A stretch of 64,000 nt of DNA from Anisodus tanguticus (lineage: Eukaryota; Streptophyta; Magnoliopsida; Solanales; Solanaceae): assembly GCA_034509755.1 (NCBI GenBank), contig CM067552.1, positions 21,324,753 through 21,388,752 of the forward strand, read 5' to 3'. Shown one piece after another: positions 53,901 through 62,341 of the stretch (positions are counted from its first letter, which is position 1; each line of letters opens with the position of its first letter). The notes under the pieces were generated by a model, which was not told the origin of the DNA, made no database searches, and worked only from the letters and a program-made list of their open reading frames with translations. A program made the position numbers and the translations under genes.

Positions 53901-56900
53901 GGGCACTTTAGTCATTGTATCTATTAGCATAGTAATATTTCTTAGTTACGTGGCTTTTATTTTTACAACCACTGCGTTGGCCGTAGCCGACTCATCCCTT
54001 AAATGTCTGTATACCAAAAGAGCTCTTTTTTTTTTACCATTCAAGCAAAACTCATAAATGCGCTCATCCATCAATACCCTCTCATTTCCTATGGGTTCTG
54101 TTGATTCCTACCAAGTTGGTGTACAAATATTCCAAGAAAGAGAAGAGAAAATTGGTAAAGAAAGTGACTTTTTCCGGAATTATAAGCAGCGATAGAGCAA
54201 ATTAGAACAACAAAGAGAGGAAACCAGCGATGGATCTTTCGAAAAAGAAATAGTGAGGATGGAGATCTTCTCATTTTCCTTCTTTTAGTAAAATTTACTT
54301 TTATTAGAAAGGGTGAAGTTTCGACATGTCATTTTCCGTGTCAATAATTTCAATATCTAGGGAAGTTTAGTCATTGTATTTATTAGTAGAGTAATATTTC
54401 TTAGTTACATGGATTTTATTTCTACAACCACATACGTGTGCCCTAGCCAGCACATCACTTAACAGTCTGTCCACCAAAAGAGATCTTTTTCCCCATTCAA
54501 TAAAGACCGATCAATGTGTTCATTCATCAATATCCTCTCTTTTCTTATGGGTTCTGTTGGTTCCTACCATGTTGGCGTACAAATATTCCAAGAAAGAGAA
54601 GAGAAAAAAACCGTTTGCAGAGAAAGTAACTTTTTTCCTGAATTATAAGCAGCGATAGAGCAAATTAGAACAACAAAGAGAGGAAACCAGTGATTGATCA
54701 TTGGAGAAAGAAATAGTGGGGATGGAGATCCTATCTTTTGCCTTCTTTTTATAATAATTTTTTATTTATTAGAAAGGGATTAGTTTCGACATGCCAGATT
54801 CCATGTCAATAATTTCAATATCAAGGGCACTTTAGTCATTGAATCTATCGACAAATTAATATTTCATAATTACGTGGCTTTTATTTCTACAGTCACATGC
54901 GTTTGCCCTAACCAACTCATCACTTAGTTATCCGTCTACAATAAGAGCTCGTTTTTGCCTATTCAATCAAGATCCATCAATGCGTTCATCCATCAAGTCC
55001 ATCTAATTTATTACGGGTTATGCTGGTTCCTACCGGTGTTGGAATATTTCAGAAAAGAGAAGAGAAAACAATCATTGGTATGGAAAGTGGCATTTTCATA
55101 AATTATAAGCAGCGATAGAGCAAATCAGAACAACACATCGAGGAAACCAGTGTTGGATATTTGGAGAAAGAAATAGTGTGGATGGAGATCTTCTCTATTT
55201 CATTCTTTTTTTAATATTTTATTACTTATTAGAAAGGGCTTAGTTTCGACATGGAAGATTCCATGTTAATAATTTAACTATGAAGGGCACTTTAGTCATT
55301 GTATCTATTAGCATAGTAATATTTCTTAGTTACGTGGCTTTTATTTTTACAGCCACCTGCGTTGGCCGTAGCCGACTCATCCCTTAAATGTCTGTATACC
55401 AAAAGAGCTCTTTTTTTACCATTCAAGCAAAACTCATAAATGCGCTCATCCATCAATACCCTCTCATTTCCTATGGGTTCTGCTGATTCCTACGAAGTTG
55501 GTGTACAAATATTCCAAGAAAGAGAAGAGAAAAAAATTGTTGGTAAAGAAAGTGACTTTTTTCCCGAATTATAAGCAGCGATAGAGCAAATTAGAACAAC
55601 AAAGAGAGGAAACCAGCGATGGATCTTTCGAAAAAGAAATAGTGAGGATGGAGATCTTCTCATTTTCCTTCTTTTAGTAAAATTTACTTTTATTAGAAAG
55701 GGTGAAGTTTCGACATGTCATTTTCCGTGTCAATAATTTCAATATCTAGGGAAGTTTAGTCATTGTATTTATTAGTAGAGTAATATTTCTTAGTTACATG
55801 GATTTTATTTCTACAACCACATACGTGTGCCCTAGCCAGCACATCACTTAACTGTCTGTCCACCAAAAGAGATCTTTTTCCCCATTCAATAAAGACCGAT
55901 CAATGTGTTCATCCATCAATACCCTCTCTTTCTTATGGGTTCTGTTGGTTCCTACCATGTTGGCGTACAAATATTCCAAGAAAGAGAAGAGAAAAAAACC
56001 GTTTGCAGAGAAAGTAACTTTTTTCCTGAATTATAAGCAGCGATAGAGCAAATTAGAACAACAAAGAGAGGAAACCAGTGATTGATCATTGGAGAAAGAA
56101 ATAGTGGGGATGGAGATCTTATCTTTTGCCTTCTTTTTATAATAATTTTTTATTTATTAGAAAGGGATTAGTTTCGACATGCCAGATTCCATGTCAATAA
56201 TTTCAATATCAAGGGCACTTTAGTCATTGAATCTATCGACAAATTAATATTTCATAATTACGTGGCTTTTATTTCTACAGTCACATGCGTTTGCCCTAAC
56301 CAACTCATCACTTAGTTATCCGTCTACAATAAGAGCTCGTTTTTGCCTATTCAATCAAGATCCATCAATGCGTTCATCCATCAAGTCCATCTAATTTATT
56401 ACGGGTTATGCTGGTTTCTACCGGTGTTTCAAATATTTCAGGAAAGAGAAGAAAAAACAATCATTGGATTGGAAAGTGGCCTTTTCATAAATTATTAGCA
56501 GCGATAGAGCATATCAGAACAACACATCGAGGGAACCAGTGTTGGATATTTGGAGAAAGAAATAGTGTGGATGGAGATCTTCTCTATTTCATTCTTTTTT
56601 TAGTATTTTATTACTTATTAGAGAGGGGTTAGTTTCGACATGGAAGATTACATGTTAATATTTAACTATGTAGGGCACTTTAGTCATTGTATCTATTAGC
56701 ATAGTAATATTTCTTAGTTACGTGGATTTTATTTTTACAGCCACCTGCGTTGGCCGTAGCTGACTCATCCCTTAAATGTCTGAATACCAAAAGAGCTCTT
56801 TTTTTACCATTCAAACAAAACTCATAAATGTGCTCATCCATCAATACCCTCTCATTTCCTATGGGTTCTGTTGGTTCCTACCAAGTTGGTGTACAAATAT

Positions 56901-58247
56901 TCCAAGAAAGAGAAGAGAAAAACCATTGGTAAAGAAAGTGACTTTTTTCCTGAATTATAAGCGGTGATAGAGCAAATTAGAACAACAAAAAGAGGAAACC
57001 AGTGACGGATCTTTCGAAAAAGAAATAGTGAGGATGGAGATCTTCTCATTTTCCTTCTTTTAGTATAATTTATTTTTATTAGAAAGGGTGAAGTTTCGAC
57101 ATGTCATTTTCCGTGTCAATAATTTCAATATCTAGGGAAATTTAGTCATTGTATTTATTAGTAGAGTAATATTTCTTAGTTACATGGATTTTATTTCTAC
57201 AACCACATACGTGTGCCCTAGCCAGCACATCACTTAACAGTTTGTCCACCAAAAGAGATCTTTTTCCCCTTTCAATAAAGACCGATCAATGTGTTCATTC
57301 ATCAATATCCTCTCTTTCTTATGGGTTCTTTCGGTTCCTACCATGTTGGCATACAGATATTCCAAGAAAGAGAAGAGAAAAAACCGTTTGCGAGAGAAAG
57401 TAACTTTTTTCCCCGAATTATAAGCAAAGCGATAGAGCAAATTAGAACAACAAAGAGAGGAAACCAGTGATTGATCATTGGAGAAAGAAATAGTGGGGAT
57501 GGAGATCCTATATTTTGCCTTCTTTTTATAATAATTTTTTATTTATTATAAAGGGATTAGTTTCGACATGCCAGATTCTATGTCAATAATTTCAATATCA
57601 AGGGCACTTTAGTCATTGAATCTATCGACAAATTAATATTTCATAATTACGTGGCTTTTTTCTACAAATCACATGCGTTTGCCCTAACCAACTCATCACT
57701 TAGTTATCCGTCTACAATAAGAGCTCGTTTTTGCCTATTCAATCAAGATCCATCAATGCGTTCATCCATCAAGTCCATCTAATTTATTACGGGTTATGCT
57801 GGTTTCTACCGGTGTTTCAAATATTTCAGGAAAGAGAAGAAAAAACAATCATTGGATTGGAAAGTGGCCTTTTCATAAATTATAAGCGAGCGATAGAGAG
57901 CAAATCGAACAACACATCGAGGGAACCAGTGTTGGATATTTGGAGAAAGAAATAGTGTGGATGGAGATCTTCTCTATTTCATTCTTTCTTTAGTATTTTA
58001 TTACTTATTAGAAAGCGGTTAGTTTCGACATGGAAGATTCCATGTTAATAATTTATCTATGAAGGGCACTTTAGTCATTGTATCTATTAGCATAGTAATA
58101 TTTCTTAGTCACGTGGATTTTATTTTTACACCACACCGTTGGCCGTAGCCGACTCATCCCTTAAATGTCTGTATACCAAAAGAGCTCTTTTTTTACCATT
58201 CAACAAAACTCATAATTGCGCTCATCCATCAATACACTCTTTCCTAT
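47980..58247 (+). repeat. Satellite array, three-subunit HORs to the array end
   Basis: HOR starts are at 47980, 49372, 50773, 52174, 53565, 54947, 56335 and 57723 (last cut), with spacings of 1,382-1,401 bp. The units starting at 47980, 49372 and 50773 carry GCTCATTTTTG, like the four-subunit block. From 52174 the state returns to GCTCGTTTTTG. The array stops in a B subunit that starts at 58184: CATCAATACACTCT is followed by a last match near TTCCTAT, and the sequence then leaves the satellite consensus at about 58247. The 49372 and 50773 units are about 10 bp long owing to small insertions at 50277-50289 and 51902-51915. Confidence 0.96.
51888..51915 (+). repeat. 14-bp tandem duplication inside a C subunit
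   Basis: AAAGAGAGGAAACC occurs twice in direct succession (51888-51901 and 51902-51915) where every other copy has it once. It adds 14 bp to this HOR and looks like a replication slip or a consensus error. Confidence 0.85.
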
Positions 58248-58328
58248 TTCCTAAAGAATTATTTAGCTGGGATTAAAACGATTTCATTATAACCTATTAC
58301 CAGTGCAATTCGTTGTTAGAACTGATAA
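58248..58328. other. Left junction sequence, no feature seen
   Basis: Unique AT-rich sequence between the truncated satellite B subunit and the broken open frame. It contains no LTR-like start and no match to the 3' LTR at 62048-62341. The copia element therefore has no visible 5' LTR here. Confidence 0.5.
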
Positions 58329-59122
58329 CACCCAAAACAAATAAACAAATTTTATGATTACAAGTCTAACCCACATATTTTACGCTGTGCAAGACTTAGC
58401 AAATATCCAAGATTTTTATGTAGTGAAAATGCTAACCCTGATATAGTAACAAAATTATTTGCTTATGGTTTTATTGACAAAATAATAGTAGATGATACTT
58501 TTTATAATATTTCTAAACTACCTAGTATTATAATAGAATCTGCTCAAGCAATGATGGAATATTTTGGAAAAGGTATATATATGGAATACAACTATTTGAT
58601 GACTCAACGGATCCAACCGGAAAACCCATTGTAATATGTTAATTATTTAAAACTGGAAACAATAGCAATATCAGTGGTGATGATAGAGATCTAAAAATGA
58701 AGATACCATGTACATTGGAAAAATTTCACGAATGGCTAAGTGCCAAAAGAGCTATTGGACTATTTACTTTGAAATCAAAGATAGAAGATATGTTGAAGGC
58801 TAGGAAGGCCAGCATAATTGGAACAACCAAAGGTGGAGAAGTTGAGGAAATTATTACCCTGTACTATAACAATGATGTACTATCCCAAGACACTATGGAA
58901 CTTACAAACATGCACAATCGGATCATGAACATGAAACATAGACATACCAAAGGGACTATGGAGCAATATCAACTTTTAACAAGTCAGAGTAAAAGGCCTG
59001 TAATTAGTAATAAAAATGTTATCAATGCTACCCATATTATTAAAAAGAAGGATCCTCTAATACTTTTGCATGAAATGGCCCAATGTAGTTTAACTACAGC
59101 AAGCCACAATGTAATACTTTGA
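58329..59122 (+). pseudogene. Broken protein-coding remnant, family not recognised
   Basis: Two overlapping reading frames together look like one decayed coding sequence. Frame one is open from 58329 to a stop at 58634 (about 100 codons). Its middle has FAYGFIDKIIVDD and MMEYFGKGIYMEY. Another frame takes over near 58590 (FDDSTDPTGKPIV), meets a stop at about 58640, and continues to a stop at 59120-59122. The first Met of the last part is at 58697 and gives 141 residues, lysine-rich, with KASIIGTTKGGEVEEII near residues 36-52. I infer at least one frameshift and one nonsense change. I see no motif of copia or gypsy Gag, protease, integrase or RT in it. A structural protein of a retroelement, an integrated plant-virus fragment or a host gene fragment all remain possible. 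No promoter or terminator was recognised. Confidence 0.5.
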
Positions 59123-59153
59123 TACGACCCAATGTAGTCGAACTACAGAAAGC
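59058..59153 (+). repeat. Imperfect direct repeat, ~48-53 bp period
   Basis: TAATACTTT followed by CCCAATGTAG, AACTACAG and AAGCC occurs at 59058-59104 and again at 59111-59153. The copies are offset by 48-53 bp and differ by an indel of about 5 bp and several substitutions. The repeat overlaps the end of the broken coding remnant and the proposed start of the gypsy LTR. Confidence 0.75.
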
Positions 59154-60697
59154 CCATTTATTACCATATATTACCATCATCTTATTATCATTCAGCAAAA
59201 ACAAGAAAACTGAAGAAATCAAGAAACAAGAAATATCAGAAAAGAAGATGACACCGATGGAGACAACAAATCAGTGGAAAACAGCTTGTAAAACACTTGT
59301 GGAAGGTAGCAGCAAAAGCCGCCGGGCTTACCTTCTAGTTAGACTTTGGTTAGCAAAGCGTATGTGTAGTTAAATACTATTGGAGAAATCATGTAATCCT
59401 TCGGGTATGGAGTTGGGATGGAATACTTAGGTCGGTTATTGTGACTAAGTATGATTTGATGCTTCTTATGGTTATCGGACTTATATGATATACCATGTTG
59501 TATTGTGATGTTATATCTCATCTATCTTGGCATGCTCATATATAAGGAAGAAAATTTATGTGATTCTAATATTATGATAAGTGTCCTAGTGTGGCACGAC
59601 TAGGAATTGAGATGATATACATGATATCATCATTGCATTACATATACTCTCATTTCATGATATATTGATTGTGATCTTGCTATTGGTGTTAAAGTGATAA
59701 ATGAGAAGGGGAGTATTTATGATTCATATGACAATACCATATCCCATAGCTATCTCTATGCTGAGTGATGGTTGTTGGGACGATGATTTATACTGCCCGG
59801 AGCATGTATGCACGGATTGATCATGTGGCCGCTGCACTGCATTGCACATGCATATTTATTCATCATTCATTCATATATTTGGATCCTGACTTGACTTGTT
59901 ATACTTGGTTAGTTATTCTTGGACTGTGATATTACATGTACTTGAATGTGAGCATGTATATCTTTCAGTTTCTTTCTTACGCATATGTTAGCTAACTGTT
60001 GAAGGCATATGATATCTACCGGTACATAGTGTTTGTACTGATACAACCTTGCTATATTCTATTAAGTACAGAGTAGGATACTGGTCCCTCTTCTTCTCAT
60101 CGCGGCTAATTTTCAAATAAACCTCTAGAGTATGTTATGGTGAGCATGATGGATGATCCACTGCCCGGAGACTCTTTCCTACTATTGTCTTTATTTTGGT
60201 TTATGAGACAATATTTCAATTTGATCCTTTGGATTATTCATACTTATAGATTATGGTAGTCGCTCTTGTACGATTCAGTCCATTATTCTTCGGGGTTGTA
60301 TGATTTCGATATTTCTGCATCTTTTATACTATGATATGAGTTGGACTTTATGGTATTCTGCTTGATCAATTTAATTGTTGATTGAATTGTTGTTTAATAG
60401 AAGGGTTCTCCTACCAATGTGGGAAATGGTAGGTGCCCTCACGACTTAGTGGTTTGGGGTCGTGGCAAGACTAGTAGCATGTCATGTCAGTATTATTTTT
60501 AGCCTTGTTATATTTTTCAGATATTTTCGCAATATATTCTTAGACTATGTTTCAGCATTCAGTTTACATGTTTTAAATCATTACTATAGTATGTTTTAAT
60601 TCCCATGTTGATTCAACAAGCCATGTGGTTCGCTCGGTCACTTGCAGTCAAACACCGAGTGCAGTGTTTCGCCCAGATCATGGTTCGGGGTGTTACA
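59119..60697 (+). mobile_element. Probable Ty3-gypsy LTR (solo or fragment), borders uncertain
   Basis: Unique, non-coding and regulatory-looking sequence with two LTR-end signatures. At 60405-60467 there is GGGTTCTCCTACC, then GGTAGGTGCCCTCACGACTT and GGGGTCGTGGCA, a layout common at the 3' end of plant gypsy LTRs. At 60686-60697 there is TTCGGGGTGTTACA, which ends in the canonical CA. A possible left end, TGATACGACCCAA at 59119, is roughly the inverse of TTGGGGTCGTGGCA. No five-base target duplication is convincing for any pair of borders tried (TACTT on the left; AGACT or GGTTT on the right), and no internal gypsy domain is present. Short open frames here (for example 59119-59373 and the minus-strand one at 59339-59521) look accidental. 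The LTR call rests on remembered layout, not alignment. Confidence 0.4.
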
Positions 60698-61084
60698 GGT
60701 TTTAAATGCAATAATCCTTGAAAATGAAGATGAGAAAATGATCAAAATGATTATAATAAAGAGGCAATGTACTCTTGAAGACCTTACGACATATCATTTC
60801 ATGAAACCTCATGAGAGGTTAAGGTACCTGAAAATAATGAAGTGAGGAGATCTCAGTAAGTTATGTCGAAGTGTGAACCGATACAAAATGGTATATCATC
60901 GATGATATCTTTGATACAATATATTGTAAAATATTGTGAGGATCTGCATCCTACGTCTATTAAACATGCTGATGTAGAAATAATTACTTAATGAAATGAT
61001 ACATCTTGATAAGAATAAACCTTATTGGACTAGCAGTACAGACATTAGAAAAAACAAATTCACAACCTATGTGGTTTACTTGAA
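60698..61084 (+). other. Unassigned sequence between the two retroelement parts
   Basis: AT-rich sequence without a long open frame. The first 148 bp, to the stop at 60843-60845, read open with a charged segment (ENEDEKMIKMIIIKRQ). After that all frames are broken. It probably belongs to the copia element's upstream region or to the same broken element as 58329-59122, but I find no identifying motif. Confidence 0.35.
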
Positions 61085-61830
61085 AAAAATAATATGAAAC
61101 TTCTGAAGGATTCAAAAAGCTTGAAGCATATACAAGTTCTTAAAAAACTTGTTTATAATCCTTAAATGGATTAAATGAATTAAGACTGATGTAACAAAAT
61201 CACATTAATCTATGTTTACACTTGTCTCATTATTATAATCAGAATCTTTCATATTGTTGTGCAAGTTGATGACTTGAATATTATTGGATCTTTTGAACAG
61301 TCTCGAAAAGCAGTAGATTATCTGCTATTGGTCCTGAAGTACCGTATATTTGTGCAATTGATTCATTTATTTATATTGCTATGACTATAAGCAATGTTAT
61401 AATTTTTCTCCTACACAGAGATATTAAAATAAGATCAATTGCATATTGCAAATAATAACTCTCATATGAATGTGCTTATCCTAACAAATATTATCAAGTT
61501 TTTTATATACAAGGTATTTATATGATTGACGTTAATTTTTTTTGTCCAAATAAATTATGTATTCCAATGAGGAGTTACTGTCATACCATGTTTTTCTACA
61601 TGACAAGATAACAACAGTTTATACAGCAGTCACAAATGTACTTGACATGATTCCTACACTATAATATGATGATGATGCAACTTTATCAAGAGAATGATGA
61701 CATAGTTGATCAACCGGTTTGTTCAAATGATGATTTGACATATTTGATAATAACGGAATTGCCAACCTCAACATACAGAAAGTTGATATTCAAGATCAAA
61801 GTACATTATCTTCAACAATTAAGCGATGCT
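61085..61830 (+). pseudogene. Ty1-copia pol remnant (reverse transcriptase to RNase H tail)
   Basis: Three blocks recall the 3' half of a plant copia polyprotein. Around 61085-61150 an EGFK-LEAYTSS-like stretch resembles the RT segment before the YGLKQ motif. At 61257-61292 QVDDLNIIG occupies the place of the catalytic YVDDLNIIG, with Tyr replaced by Gln. At about 61331-61420 GPEVPYICAID resembles the GPEVPYLSAIG block downstream of RT. At 61690-61875 the frame starting at 61666 has ELPTSTYRKLIFKI, which resembles the typical C-terminal ALPTSTFKKLVHKIG of copia RNase H. Stops and frameshifts lie between the blocks. About 490 bp separate the RT motif and the tail, where roughly 1.3 kb would be usual, so large internal deletions are inferred. 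The element is dead. Confidence 0.75.
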
Positions 61831-62034
61831 TTAATCACAGGGAGTAAAATACGCGCTGCACTCTTTTTTCCTTAACCAAGATTTTGTCCCATTATATTTT
61901 CCTGGTAAGGTTTTTAATGAGGCAATTAGAAATGCGTATTACCAGATATGTAAACTTTTTCCTTCACTAGGATTTTTTCCCACTGGGTTTTTCCTAGTAA
62001 TATTTTAACGAGGCACATTCTCTATTAATAAGAC

Positions 62035-62047
62035 ATCCAAGGGGGTG
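62035..62047 (+). other. Polypurine tract of the copia element
   Basis: A purine-rich run (AAGGGGGTG) lies directly before the TGTTAT start of the 3' LTR. That is the expected position of the primer for plus-strand DNA synthesis. The tract is interrupted by one T. Confidence 0.6.
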
Positions 62048-62142
62048 TGTTATAACTATTTTGTCAAGTTGTATTTTGAATGTATTATTAATGATTATAC
62101 AACTAGAAGTGTAAATTGTACCACTTTACTTAAAGTGATAAA

Positions 62143-62166
62143 TACAACTTGCACTTGCAAGTTGTA
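62143..62166 (+). repeat. Inverted repeat in the LTR U3
   Basis: TACAACTTGCA and TGCAAGTTGTA are perfect reverse complements separated by CT. This could be a regulatory dyad or a hairpin. Its arms contain the CAAGTTGTA motif repeated elsewhere in this LTR. Confidence 0.8.
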
Positions 62167-62216
62167 TCTTAGTTGTAGACAAGTTGTATATTGTAGATTG
62201 AGAGACAAATTTTTTC

Positions 62217-62224
62217 TATAAATA
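62217..62224 (+). promoter_or_regulatory. TATA box of the copia LTR
   Basis: TATAAATA follows a T-rich stretch and is about 120 bp before the LTR end, fitting the U3/R boundary region of short copia LTRs. Confidence 0.6.
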
Positions 62225-62341
62225 AGGAGTTTTTCCTTCTCATTTAGTACACCAATAAGTGATAATTCAATCTCTCCCTCCTCTCTACCAAGTTATTGGT
62301 TTGCTTCTATTATTTATGTGTAATTATATAGTTTCATAACA

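Larger units (their letters stand above)
62048..62341 (+). mobile_element. 3' LTR of the Ty1-copia element (294 bp)
   Basis: It begins TGTTATAACT and ends TTCATAACA, giving six-base inverted termini TGTTAT/ATAACA with the canonical TG...CA. It follows a polypurine tract and the RNase H tail on the same strand. A TATA box (TATAAATA) is at 62217-62224, where an LTR promoter is expected. An 11-bp perfect inverted repeat flanks two bases at 62143-62166. CAAGTTGTAT-type motifs occur three times (about 62063, 62159 and 62190). Satellite sequence resumes at 62342. The next five bases are ATTGA, but with no 5' LTR a target duplication cannot be tested. Confidence 0.85.

Noticed and set aside
91..58100. 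Many open frames of 60-125 codons on both strands within the satellite
   Set aside because: They recur with the repeat period, occupy several frames of the same subunit, change start, stop and frame with single-base indels, and show no codon-level conservation. They are by-products of the repeat.
1..58247. CRISPR array
   Set aside because: The repeats are contiguous monomers of about 463 bp without unique spacers, in a plant-like sequence.
59339..59521. Minus-strand 60-codon open frame in the LTR-like region
   Set aside because: Short, without motifs, and in sequence that otherwise looks like a non-coding LTR.
59114..60702. Target-site duplication for the gypsy-like LTR
   Set aside because: Candidate flanks TACTT, AGACT and GGTTT do not match one another at any border pair tried.
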